64,000 bases of DNA from Nocardia uniformis NBRC 13702. GTDB taxonomy: Bacteria; Actinomycetota; Actinomycetes; Mycobacteriales; Mycobacteriaceae. The translations under genes and the position numbers were made by a program. Of the stretch, positions 17,899 to 25,943 are shown piece after piece. Below the pieces are notes generated by a model. It was not told where the DNA came from. It made no database searches and saw only the letters and a list, made by a program, of their open reading frames with translations. The stretch spans positions 1 through 64,000 of the forward strand of contig NZ_BDCE01000052.1 of assembly GCF_001613345.1 (NCBI RefSeq), written 5' to 3'. Each line of letters begins with the position of its first letter. Position 1 is the first letter of the stretch.

Positions 17899-18093
17899 TC
17901 ACATACTGAGGTACTGCGCGTTCGTCCAAGTCCGGTACGGGACGCGCGTTTTCGTGCCATGATCGACTCGACTACCCGGAAGCGGATAGCGGTACACGGG
18001 TGCGACCATTCGGTACGAGCCGAACTCTCGCCAGCGCCGGGTGTGGACCTCACGGTGGAGGAAGTGCAGATCACGACGTAGCACGAGCTCCAT
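17899..18093 (-). CDS. Possible small protein upstream of galactokinase
   Basis: A 64-residue reading frame with coding-like codon use and a balanced composition (MELVLRRDLHFLHREVH... ending TNAQYLSM). It stops 36 nt before galK on the same strand, so it could be the first gene of that operon. I recognise no family, and there is no convincing ribosome site before ATG 18093. It could also be a gene remnant. Confidence 0.35.
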   Translation of the reverse strand: MELVLRRDLHFLHREVHTRRWREFGSYRMVAPVYRYPLPGSRVDHGTKTRVPYRTWTNAQYLSM

Positions 18094-18120
18094 GGGGAAC
18101 GGAGCGGATGAGGGGGGCCG

Positions 18121-19617
18121 GTGGGAACGGAGACAGGACCGACCGAGCGGTCCGGTCGATTATTCGGAATCTGCTGGCGCACCCTGTTGTTCGGCTGCGC
18201 GCTGACCGCCCTCACCCTGCCGCTGCTCGTACTCTCCCGACCGCTCGCCCTGATCACCATGAGCGCCGCCGTGCTATCCAGCGTAATCATGATCTGTGTG
18301 GGGCTGCGCCGCTACCGACCGCCGCAACCGCTGCCCTGGTACCTGCTCTCCATCGCCGCCGTACAACTCACCATCGGTACCCTGCTGCGCGATTTCACCG
18401 ACTCGCAGACACACCCCTTCGACGATCTGTTCAGCTTTGCCGGCTATTGCGGAATCGGTGCGGCGGCGGTGCTGTGGCTGCGGCCGCGGCAGTCCAGCGC
18501 CGACCACGATCTGCTGTTGGATTCCGCGCTGATCGGATTGGGCGCACTGCTGGCCGCCTGGACCTTCCTCATCTCCCCGATCCTGCACGCGGCCGATCGG
18601 ATCACCTTCACCACCGTGACCGCGGCCACCTATCCGGTGCTGGACGCGCTCCTGCTGACCGTCGTCGCGCATTCGGTGGTGACCTCGGCACGCTCGGAAA
18701 CCTCATTGCGGCTCGTGCACATGGCCATGCTGATCATTCTGGTGGGCGATCTCGCGGGACATATCGGCTACGAAACACTGTTGGTGCCCGTGCAACTCGC
18801 GTACACACTGATCGCTGTGGCGGCGATTCACCCGACCATGGTCACCCTCGGCGGGCCGCGCCGCATGCTGTCGCATCGGTCGCGGCAGCGCGCCAGCATT
18901 ATCGCCATCGCGCTCATTGTGGCGTCACTGGTTACGGTGGTGGGCTCCAGCCTGGATCCCCTGGATCGGATCGTGGTGGCCTCGCTGTTCGCCATGCTGC
19001 TGGTCGGAATGCTGCTGCGCAGCGAACGCGCCATCGAGCGCAGCGCGCGCAGTGAACGCCGCGCGCAGTATCAGGCCGATCACGACATGCTGACCGGATT
19101 GTTGAATCGCGCCGCGCTGCTACGCGCCCTGCACCGCAATCGGGACCGTTGGGGCGAACAGCCCTTGGCACTGCTGTTCATCGATCTGGACGGTTTCAAG
19201 CGAGTCAATGACAATTACGGGCATGCGGTCGGCGATGAGCTGATTGCCAATGCGGCGGCGCGCATTCGGCGCATTATTCGCCGCGATGACGCGGCGGCCC
19301 GGTACGGCGGCGACGAATTCGTGGTGCTGACTCCGGTCGGTCGGCCGGAATCCATGCTGCTCGCCCAAAGATTGCTGGCGGCACTGGGCGAACCATTCGA
19401 ATTGAGTGCCGCCGAGATTCGGATCGCGGCCAGTATCGGAGTCGCCTGCAGCGGGCCGCGTGGCAGTGATACCACCGTGTACGACCTTCTGCGCGAAGCG
19501 GATTCGGCTATGTACTACGCGAAAGAATACTCGCTCGGGTACGTTTTCCATGATGATCTCGGATCGGGCCACCCCGATACCGGGCAACGAGTCTGGCATC
19601 GGGAGACCGCGGTCTGA
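18121..19617 (+). CDS. Membrane-bound diguanylate cyclase (GGDEF)
   Basis: A 498-residue protein that should make cyclic di-GMP from two GTP. The N-terminal 300 residues carry about nine hydrophobic segments that form a membrane sensor module. The GGDEF domain (about 325-485) starts DHDMLTGLLNRAALLRAL and contains the active-site RYGGDEF near residue 395. An RRDD inhibitory site lies exactly five residues before GGDEF, so product inhibition is likely intact. No EAL domain follows. GTG 18121 has GAGGGGG upstream. It is divergent from galK and 40 nt upstream of the Excalibur protein gene. The signal it senses is unknown. Confidence 0.92.
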   Translation: MGTETGPTERSGRLFGICWRTLLFGCALTALTLPLLVLSRPLALITMSAAVLSSVIMICVGLRRYRPPQPLPWYLLSIAAVQLTIGTLLRDFTDSQTHPFDDLFSFAGYCGIGAAAVLWLRPRQSSADHDLLLDSALIGLGALLAAWTFLISPILHAADRITFTTVTAATYPVLDALLLTVVAHSVVTSARSETSLRLVHMAMLIILVGDLAGHIGYETLLVPVQLAYTLIAVAAIHPTMVTLGGPRRMLSHRSRQRASIIAIALIVASLVTVVGSSLDPLDRIVVASLFAMLLVGMLLRSERAIERSARSERRAQYQADHDMLTGLLNRAALLRALHRNRDRWGEQPLALLFIDLDGFKRVNDNYGHAVGDELIANAAARIRRIIRRDDAAARYGGDEFVVLTPVGRPESMLLAQRLLAALGEPFELSAAEIRIAASIGVACSGPRGSDTTVYDLLREADSAMYYAKEYSLGYVFHDDLGSGHPDTGQRVWHRETAV

Positions 19618-19657
19618 GATCGCGATCGCTTAGCACCACATCGATTTCGAGGCTCAT

Positions 19658-20158
19658 ATGCGTTCATCCATTTCCCCACCCCGGCTCGCGGCCGCGCTAT
19701 TGTTCGCGACCGCCCTGACTTTCGCCGCGCCGAGCACCGCGCTGGCGATACCGCTCGAATCACCCTCGGAGGAAGTGGCTCCCGATGCGGTGACCCCCGA
19801 TGGCAACGAGGTTGCCGTAGCCGGCACCGGATCGGCCTCCCAATCGGCCGATCTGCTCACCAATCCGGGTTCGGCCACCTCCTCCGCCACCGGTTCCGCG
19901 AATGGGACGGGGTCCGGCTCGATGCCGGGTACCGGTTCCGGTACCGGATCGGCCAATTTCGGCAACCGGGTGGGCATGCTGGGGCCACGTATCGCGATCA
20001 TGCTCGAAGATATGATGGCCGGGCTGGGTTATCGCCCCGGACCGCATTACGCCACGTGTGAGGACGTACAGCACGCCGGAATCGCACCGCTGCTGCGGGG
20101 TGCGCCCAGCTATAGCCCGCACCTGGACCCGGACGGCGACGGAATCGCTTGCGCCTGA
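19658..20158 (+). CDS. Secreted Excalibur (calcium-binding) domain protein
   Basis: A 166-residue exported protein. Residues 1-31 form a signal peptide ending near STALA. A long low-complexity Gly/Ser/Thr linker (about 50-105) follows. The C-terminal 40 residues are an Excalibur domain: HYATCEDVQHAGIAPLLRG and the DPDGDGIAC motif that resembles an EF-hand calcium loop. Family members are found on the surface of Gram-positive bacteria; the domain is thought to bind calcium. ATG with GAGG upstream. Same direction as the diguanylate cyclase, 40 nt downstream. Confidence 0.85.
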   Translation: MRSSISPPRLAAALLFATALTFAAPSTALAIPLESPSEEVAPDAVTPDGNEVAVAGTGSASQSADLLTNPGSATSSATGSANGTGSGSMPGTGSGTGSANFGNRVGMLGPRIAIMLEDMMAGLGYRPGPHYATCEDVQHAGIAPLLRGAPSYSPHLDPDGDGIACA

Positions 20159-20248
20159 GCTGATCTGTCGGGAAGGGCGGGGGTCAACCCGCTATCCCGA
20201 CACGCTGTCGGCCGGGATCCATACCTGTGGCTCTTCGAGTCCGCTGGT

Positions 20249-20281
20249 GTGGATTCCGGCCAAAAGCATGCCGGAATGACG
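20249..20281 (-). repeat. REP-like element, copy b
   Basis: A 33-nt element in the convergent gap between two 3' ends, in the opposite orientation to the copies at 11351 and 24767. Its arms ATTCCGGC and GCCGGAAT flank a 9-nt loop, so it can form a hairpin and could serve as a bidirectional terminator. Confidence 0.65.
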
Positions 20282-20339
20282 AGGGGTGTTCACGCCGGAC
20301 CGACGAGGATGGTCACCGCATCGACCTGTCCGGGCGGTA

Positions 20340-21185
20340 CTAGCTGGTGAGGTCGTCCAGCATTCGCCGGGCGTTCTCCAATTCCGCCTGCAACTGCTCG
20401 ACCTTGGCGCGCTGCGCGCCGCGTACCGCGTCCAGCACCGAGTCGACCACTTCGGCCACCTCGGGGTGCAGGATCTTGGCCGCCTGGGCCACCGCCGAAC
20501 TCGGCACGGACAGGCCGCGAATGGTGCGCTTCTTGCCGTTGACGACGTCGAGGGTCCACTCGCCGTCGGCGGTGCCGGAGAGGGTCACCGTCACCTCGGC
20601 GGGCTTCGACTTCTTCGCTGCCGACGCGGCGGCATTGCGGGCCGGACGCGATGCGGGCTTCGCCGGTTTGCCCGCTTCCGCAGCGGAATTCGCGGGTGCG
20701 GTGTTCGTGGAGGGCTGCGGTGCGGTGCTTGCTGCCCCCTGCGGCGCGGTGCTCGCTGACGCCTGCGGCGCCGTGCTCGCTGACGCCTGCGGTGCTTCGG
20801 GTTTCGGCGCGGCTGGCGGGGCCGATGGCATGGTCACGGGCGACGACATCGTCACTGTGGAGTCCTTCCTCGTTGCCGTTGTCGGTTTCGCATTGGCGGA
20901 CTTCGGTTTGGCCGCGGCCTCTTTCTGAGGCCGGGGCGGTTTGACCAGCGTTACCTCGGTCGGACCGAAGGACAGCACATCCTTCGTACCTGCCGGTTTG
21001 ACCTGTAGGAAATCACCTTCGGATGGATCACCGAGGGCGAGAACCTTTCCGGATCGCCCCTCCGGCACGCCGACCGCCGCAGAGGTGAACCACACCATGG
21101 GCGGACGGCCCGCCTCTATATCCGAGGCGATCTGTCGAATCTCACTATCCGACAAAGGTTGTGGCTTGGTGCGACGGGACGACAT
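20340..21185 (-). CDS. Hypothetical protein with Ala/Pro/Thr/Lys-rich linker (DUF6319-like)
   Basis: About 281 residues. The N-terminal part (LSDSEIRQIASDIEAGRPPMVWFTSAAVGVPEGRSGKVLALGDP, residues 10-55) is a small compact domain that resembles what is annotated as DUF6319 in Nocardia and Rhodococcus; that match is from memory. The middle (about 75-185) is low complexity, with the unit PQASASTA repeated and then diverged. The C-terminal part (about 190-281) has a short beta segment and a predicted coiled coil (AQRAKVEQLQAELENARRMLDDL). ATG 21185 is chosen because conservation-like sequence starts there; ATG 21236 would add 17 residues. No membrane segment. The charged tail suggests nucleoid or scaffold-type roles, unproven. 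Confidence 0.65.
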   Translation of the reverse strand: MSSRRTKPQPLSDSEIRQIASDIEAGRPPMVWFTSAAVGVPEGRSGKVLALGDPSEGDFLQVKPAGTKDVLSFGPTEVTLVKPPRPQKEAAAKPKSANAKPTTATRKDSTVTMSSPVTMPSAPPAAPKPEAPQASASTAPQASASTAPQGAASTAPQPSTNTAPANSAAEAGKPAKPASRPARNAAASAAKKSKPAEVTVTLSGTADGEWTLDVVNGKKRTIRGLSVPSSAVAQAAKILHPEVAEVVDSVLDAVRGAQRAKVEQLQAELENARRMLDDLTS

Positions 21186-21355
21186 GGGGGCACTCCGAGC
21201 GATGGTGGACACTTTCTGGCCAAGAGCATGCACCATGCCACCGACAAGTTCACAACGGTCGCGCCCAACCGATCAGATCGTAAGCGCTCCACCACCCCCG
21301 CCGGGCGGGTTTGCGCACACCCTGTGCGGGGTTCCCAGCTACCGGTATGCCGAGT

Positions 21356-21754
21356 TCAGAGCTGTTCCACGTCCCGCAGCACACACTTCACCGTCTCCGG
21401 ACGGCGCACCGGATCGAGCAGAGTCTCGGTGGTGAAATTCTCCGTCGCCCCCGGCGGTACCAGTACTTCGGTGCGGGTGCGTTCCAACACAGTCGATTCC
21501 GGCGTGATGAAGCTGACGACCACCGCGTACCGATGCTCGACATCGTCGCGATTGCTCACCACCCCGGACGCCTGCCATCCCGCGGCGGTGCCACCGCACG
21601 CGGTCACGAAGACACTGCGGGACTGGTTCGACGCGTCGGCGGCCGCGATCTCCCGGTCGTCTTCCCCCGGCTCCGCGCTCTGCCCCGAGCAGCCCGATAT
21701 CAATGCCAGACTCGCACATGCGACACCGGCCAACCCCACGCAGCGGGCGATCAT
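21356..21754 (-). CDS. Putative lipoprotein
   Basis: A 132-residue protein. The N-terminus is a lipoprotein signal peptide (MIARCVGLAGVACASLALISGCSG) with lipobox LISGC, so Cys22 should be acylated. The mature part has an Asp/Glu-rich linker and then a beta-rich domain (about 45-132) with two Cys that may pair, of the kind seen in immunoglobulin-like FxLYD-type domains. ATG 21754 is chosen because AAGGGA lies upstream and because it places the signal peptide at the start; an ATG 13 codons earlier does not. Function unknown. Confidence 0.75.
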   Translation of the reverse strand: MIARCVGLAGVACASLALISGCSGQSAEPGEDDREIAAADASNQSRSVFVTACGGTAAGWQASGVVSNRDDVEHRYAVVVSFITPESTVLERTRTEVLVPPGATENFTTETLLDPVRRPETVKCVLRDVEQL

Positions 21755-22044
21755 CGAATCTCCCTTTCCACAGCACACTTCCGGCCCCCGCACTCCGGTT
21801 GCCGTCCATTAGCTGCGCGAAGAGTACCGCACCTCCTCGGCGTGTCGTCACATGACGCGGTCGACGTGTCGCGAGTTCGATCAAGATTCAGCGGGGTGAA
21901 CCCTCGTCCGATGGGCGCTGTGATTTGGGTGAAATGCCGGTCTCGCACAGTCGCAATGATTCCAATCCCCGCCGATACGGCCGGGGTCGCCACAATCACC
22001 GGTACGAACGGCACCGAACGGACTCCGCCCGGACGCCGGGGGAA

Positions 22045-22176
22045 CTACGGGTTCGCCTCGGACTGCCGGTAGCGCTCTTCGAGAATCCGGCGCGGCTCGG
22101 CCTCGGCATGCCGGACGGCGATCGCCACGAACCATTCGAGCGCGCGCTCCGGGGGACCCCGCTCGCAATGAGACAA
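22045..22176 (-). CDS. Possible small ORF in the gap upstream of the MCE gene
   Basis: A 43-codon frame with clearly coding-like codon use that reads PERALEWFVAIAVRHAEAEP and ends QSEANP. It has only a TTG start and no ribosome site, so it may be the 3' remnant of a lost gene rather than a functional small protein. In the rest of 21755-22376, I see no RNA gene, repeat or other supported frame. Confidence 0.3.
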   Translation of the reverse strand: MSHCERGPPERALEWFVAIAVRHAEAEPRRILEERYRQSEANP

Positions 22177-22376
22177 AGAACCGACATTTAACGCACGCTA
22201 TCGCGCAATCCGCCGGAATGGCTGCCGGAACACGGTTTTCACTGCTCTCACGACGGATCGAGACGACGCCGCAACCCAATATCCGGTCCAGCACGCGCTC
22301 ACCGGCTACTATGATCGCGATTTCGCCAAGAGTTTGCTATTGCACTGATCCGAAATACGGCGGCAAAAGGTGGCTC

Positions 22377-23546
22377 GTGAGCAATCCTCAGCGTTTCAGG
22401 TTTCTGGCATCAGGAGTAGTCCTCACGGTCGGGCTTGTGGCAGGTGGCGGGTATCTGCTGATCGACACCATGCGGGTGCGGCTGCCGGGGTCGACGTACG
22501 CGGTAACCGTGCAGCTGGACCGGTCGGGCGGTTTGCAGGTTGGTAACAATGTCACCTGGCGGGGGTATCGCGTCGGGCAGATCAAGGCCGTGGAGCTGGC
22601 CGATACGGGTGCGGCGGTGGCTGTGCGCGCGGAAATCGCTGAGCGGTACCGGATTCCGCGAGATACGGATATCCAGGTGAAGGCGCTGTCGGGGGCCGGT
22701 GAGCAGTACCTCGACTTCGTACCCCATACCGATCACGGCCCCTACCTGGATGACGGCTCGGTGATTCGATTCGATCCGTCGCGCATCTCCACCCCGGTCC
22801 CGGTGTGGCAGATGCTCGATAACAGCAGTGATCTGATCGCGCAGATCGATCCGGACAAATTCAGCGTCATACTCACGGAATTGGATACCGCGCTCAGTGG
22901 CGGACCGGATCAGCTCCGGTCGTTCATCAATGGCATCAGCCTGGCCGTCGCCGGGTTGGACAATCTGCTCCCACAGACCACCAGCCTCATCACCAATCTG
23001 CGCACGGTGGCCGCCACCACCTCCAACGCACAGCCGGATCTCGGTACGCTGACCCGCAATTCGCGCATTCTCATCGACCAGGCGATCGCGGCCGACGAGG
23101 AGATCCGACGGATCCTCGACGATGCCCCCGGCATGCTCGCCCTCGCCGCCGACATCCTGGACCGCAATGCCGACCCCATTACCAATCTGGCGACCAATAT
23201 GAGCGCCATCGTGCGTTCCGCACAACTGCGGGTGCCCGCGATCCGCGCCCTGTTCCCGGCCCTGGTGGTGGGTACGTCCGCCATGGGCGTTCCGGCGCAT
23301 GACGGCGAGTTCTACGCCATCGTCGATCTCTGGCCGCGCCCGTTCTGTCAGTACCCGACCAGGACGACCCCGGCTTACGTGGCGCAGGAACCCACTTTTC
23401 GCAAGTGGAACTACTGCGTCAATCCCCCGCCGGAACAGCAAATTCGCGGCTCGGCCAATGCCCCGCGGCCGAATATTCCGGACAATGGCGCACAAATGCC
23501 CGTGGGCGTGGATCCGGATGCCCGGACCATGCCGCCGGTGCGGTGA
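22377..23546 (+). CDS. Orphan MCE-family (MlaD-domain) protein
   Basis: A 389-residue protein with one N-terminal membrane anchor (FLASGVVLTVGLVAGGGYLLI) followed by an MlaD/MCE domain (about 33-115: YAVTVQLDRSGGLQVGNNVTWRGYRVGQIKAVEL ... LSGAGEQYLDFVP). A helical region (about 135-300) and a Pro-rich C-terminus follow. MCE proteins form hexameric or tube-like channels that move lipids such as sterols across the envelope. Usual mce loci carry six such genes plus two YrbE permeases; here only one is present, so it must work alone or with proteins encoded elsewhere. GTG 22377 is chosen because AAAAGG lies 6 nt upstream. Confidence 0.85.
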   Translation: MSNPQRFRFLASGVVLTVGLVAGGGYLLIDTMRVRLPGSTYAVTVQLDRSGGLQVGNNVTWRGYRVGQIKAVELADTGAAVAVRAEIAERYRIPRDTDIQVKALSGAGEQYLDFVPHTDHGPYLDDGSVIRFDPSRISTPVPVWQMLDNSSDLIAQIDPDKFSVILTELDTALSGGPDQLRSFINGISLAVAGLDNLLPQTTSLITNLRTVAATTSNAQPDLGTLTRNSRILIDQAIAADEEIRRILDDAPGMLALAADILDRNADPITNLATNMSAIVRSAQLRVPAIRALFPALVVGTSAMGVPAHDGEFYAIVDLWPRPFCQYPTRTTPAYVAQEPTFRKWNYCVNPPPEQQIRGSANAPRPNIPDNGAQMPVGVDPDARTMPPVR

Positions 23547-23651
23547 GGCGAGAATATGCCGCGCTCCGCAGGCAGAAGTTCGAATATTAGGGCGGCGCGC
23601 GCGAATTCGCTGGCCATCCGGCCCGGAATGTTGGGTTCCGCACACTTCCTA

Positions 23652-23667
23652 CCAAGCAAGTGCTTGG
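23652..23667. promoter_or_regulatory. Palindromic operator candidate upstream of acyltransferase
   Basis: CCAAGCAAGTGCTTGG has perfect 7-bp arms around a 2-bp centre, a layout usual for TetR-type repressors of lipid genes in actinomycetes. AGGAGGA follows at 23687-23693 but no clear reading frame starts there; a lost regulator gene is possible. Apart from this, the gap 23547-23885 shows nothing I can support. Confidence 0.4.
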
Positions 23668-23885
23668 CTGATAACGTCGAAGGCGCAGGAGGACGGTAGC
23701 GGCCATCGATCGCAGAGCGGCGACGAGGTGCGCGCAGTGCCGTACCGGTCCGCGCACGCGCGGCCATCGGGGACTATCAATGGGGATGTACCGGGGCAAT
23801 TCATTTCCGCCCGACGCCTATTCGGCGTCGACACAGGCCGCTGCGTGCCGCCCGTCCGCCCAGTGCGATAGACAGGAATGGGTAC

Positions 23886-24734
23886 ATGAGCACCACCACG
23901 CAGATACCGGACCCGAACCACCCGCTGCTCTCCTTTGCGCGGACCTACACCAGCTATTTCACCCCGGAAGTCAGTGGGCTGGAAAACCTTCCGACCTCCG
24001 GTCCGGCGCTGGTCATCGGCAATCACTCGTCCATCTACTGGGCCCCCGAGGTGTGGATCACCTTCATGGCCATGATGGACCGCCGCCCGAAGGAACCCAC
24101 CTTCGGCGTGGCCCACGAAATCCTTTTGCGCGCACCGGTTCTCGGTGACAGCCTGCGCAGTTTCGGCGTTATCCCCGCCTCCCAGGAAGCCGCCACGGCG
24201 GGACTCAAGGACGGCGGCGCGGTCATGGTCTACCCCGGTGGCGACTGGGAAGCCTGCCGCCCCTGGACCGACCGCGGCAGAATCGACTTCGCCAATCGCA
24301 AGGGCTTCATCCGGCTGGCCCTGAAGCTCGGCGTCCCCGTCATCCCGGCGGTAGCCAATGGCGGCCACGACTCCATCTTCGTCCTCAGCCGCGGCGAGCG
24401 CACCGCCAAGCTACTCCAGTTGGACAAACTGGTGCGCGCCAAGGTCTTTCCCTACACCGTCGGTCTCCCCTTCGGTGTGGCCCCGATCCTCCCGCAGATC
24501 CCCCTCCCCGCCTCGGTCCACGTCAGCTTCCTCCCCCCGCTCAACTGGTCCACCGAACCCGGCGACCCCGACGACCAGGCGACGGTCGAGGCCAACTACG
24601 AACACACCGTGGACACCATGCAAACCGAACTCGACCGCCTCCGCGCCGCAAACCCCAACCCCGTGGCGGAGGGCATCAGGAAGCACGTCTCGGGGCTGCC
24701 CGGACCGCTGTCCGGCCTGGCGAACCTCTTCTAA
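23886..24734 (+). CDS. Lysophospholipid/glycerol acyltransferase (PlsC-like)
   Basis: A 282-residue acyltransferase of the LPLAT superfamily, likely peripheral to the membrane. It transfers an acyl chain from acyl-CoA to a glycerolipid. The block VIGNHSSIYWAPEVW holds the catalytic His, but the Asp of the usual HX4D pair is replaced by Trp, with a Glu three residues later. The phosphate-binding block is VMVYPGGDWEACRPW, close to the diacylglycerol-acyltransferase-like group of mycobacteria, and GVPVIPAVANGGHDS is block IV. ATG 23886 has CAGGA 8 nt upstream. Substrate uncertain. Confidence 0.8.
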   Translation: MSTTTQIPDPNHPLLSFARTYTSYFTPEVSGLENLPTSGPALVIGNHSSIYWAPEVWITFMAMMDRRPKEPTFGVAHEILLRAPVLGDSLRSFGVIPASQEAATAGLKDGGAVMVYPGGDWEACRPWTDRGRIDFANRKGFIRLALKLGVPVIPAVANGGHDSIFVLSRGERTAKLLQLDKLVRAKVFPYTVGLPFGVAPILPQIPLPASVHVSFLPPLNWSTEPGDPDDQATVEANYEHTVDTMQTELDRLRAANPNPVAEGIRKHVSGLPGPLSGLANLF

Positions 24735-24766
24735 ACGCCTGACCGAAAGTCCCGCGCGTAGACGCC

Positions 24767-24799
24767 CGTCATTCCGGCGTGCTTGTGGCCGGAATCCAC
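24767..24799 (+). repeat. REP-like element, copy c
   Basis: A 33-nt element with arms ATTCCGGC (24771-24778) and GCCGGAAT (24788-24795). It pairs with the inverted copy 21 nt downstream, so the two can form one long hairpin between the convergent acyltransferase and phosphatase genes. Confidence 0.7.
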
Positions 24800-24820
24800 A
24801 CCGAGAACGCTCCGCACGTC

Positions 24821-24854
24821 GTGGATCCCGGCCCAGAAGCACGCCGTGATGACG
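24821..24854 (-). repeat. REP-like element, copy d (inverted partner of copy c)
   Basis: Inverted, slightly diverged copy with one extra base. The c/d pair forms a BIME-like arrangement and probably a bidirectional terminator. Confidence 0.65.
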
Positions 24855-24895
24855 GGGAATTCGGTCACGCAGTGTGCAGCGCTTCCGCCACCCGC

Positions 24896-25672
24896 TCAGG
24901 TGTCAGCGGCGTGGGCGGGGATCGCGTCGATCACCAGTGCCGTGGCATTGTCGGTCCCGCCGGTGTTCAGTGCGGCCTCGATCAGAGCGTCGACGGTGCT
25001 GCCGGTCGGCATGCCCTCGGCGAGAATCGCTTTGATATCCGCCATTTCGAGGCGTTTCCCGACGCCATCGGTGCACAGCAGGAATCGTCCCGTGCTCGAA
25101 CCGGTGGCCGTCTGCCCGATATCACTCGATCGTGCCGTGCGCGCCGAGCTGGTGACCAGATGCCCCATGCCCGGCAGCGGGTTGTGTCCGCGCGCTCGAA
25201 AGTATTCGGCGACAGTGTGATCGGTGGTGATCTGGTGCAGTACCCGGCCATTCCACCGGTAGGCACGGCAGTCACCGACCCAGGCGATATCGCACGGACC
25301 GTCGTCCTGCCCGCCGGCCGGCAGGACCGCCACGACGAGCACGCTGTCCGCGGCGGAATCGGGTAGCTCGCGCAGTAGTTCCCGCTGCGCCGCGAGGATG
25401 CCCTCGCGCGCACCGTGGACAACGGCCACCCGTGCCGCCGTCCGCGCGACAATCCGCGCCGCCCGCGCGGCCGCCGACTGATCTCCGACCCCATCGGCCA
25501 CCACGAACGCGGTCCGCCCCCGCCGCGTATCGGTAATCATGGCCACCGCGTCCGCATTGACCTTGCGCCGCCCGACCCGGCTCGCCGCCTCTCCCGTGAC
25601 CTGCCCGAGCCGCATCTCCCCCTCCGGTCCGGTGGGCACGCCGGCTCCGATCTCGTCGGCTGCGATGTGCAT
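24896..25672 (-). CDS. PP2C-family serine/threonine phosphatase
   Basis: A 258-residue soluble metal-dependent phosphatase. The PPM motifs are in order: RKVNADA (motif 1, with the metal-binding Asp), AFVVADGVGD (motif 2), DIAWVGDCRAYR (motif 5-like), LLCTDGVGK (motif 8) and GTDNATALVI (motif 11). The usual DG-H of motif 2 reads DGVGD, so there is no His. GAGGAGG lies upstream of ATG 25672. It is divergent from the methyltransferase gene. Members reverse Ser/Thr kinase or anti-sigma factor phosphorylation; no kinase gene is adjacent. Confidence 0.85.
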   Translation of the reverse strand: MHIAADEIGAGVPTGPEGEMRLGQVTGEAASRVGRRKVNADAVAMITDTRRGRTAFVVADGVGDQSAAARAARIVARTAARVAVVHGAREGILAAQRELLRELPDSAADSVLVVAVLPAGGQDDGPCDIAWVGDCRAYRWNGRVLHQITTDHTVAEYFRARGHNPLPGMGHLVTSSARTARSSDIGQTATGSSTGRFLLCTDGVGKRLEMADIKAILAEGMPTGSTVDALIEAALNTGGTDNATALVIDAIPAHAADT

Positions 25673-25943
25673 GGCCCGACCTCCTCGGACTCGGCCTCAC
25701 GGGGTGCTTCGAACGAGCACTCTTCCATTCAACGACGGAAACCCGTGCTCTGCTCCCGAATTTGCCTGTGTGATTGCTGTGGACCGGCAATTGGCGGCGC
25801 TGAGCTGGCCTCGAGCGGATGCCGGACCCGTGCTAGGTTCGTGTGACGGGGTATGGGCATACCCGCCGTAGCACCGATTGTTCCGCGAACTTCTCGTCGA
25901 AGCGCGTTTCGCGCCCCCCACATCCCACGACGAGGAGAACGCC

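Noticed and set aside
23299..23871. A frame across the 3' end of the MCE gene and the following gap that could be a regulator
   Set aside because: It overlaps the MCE gene out of frame and lacks a helix-turn-helix; the RRAATR stretch alone is not enough for a TetR call.
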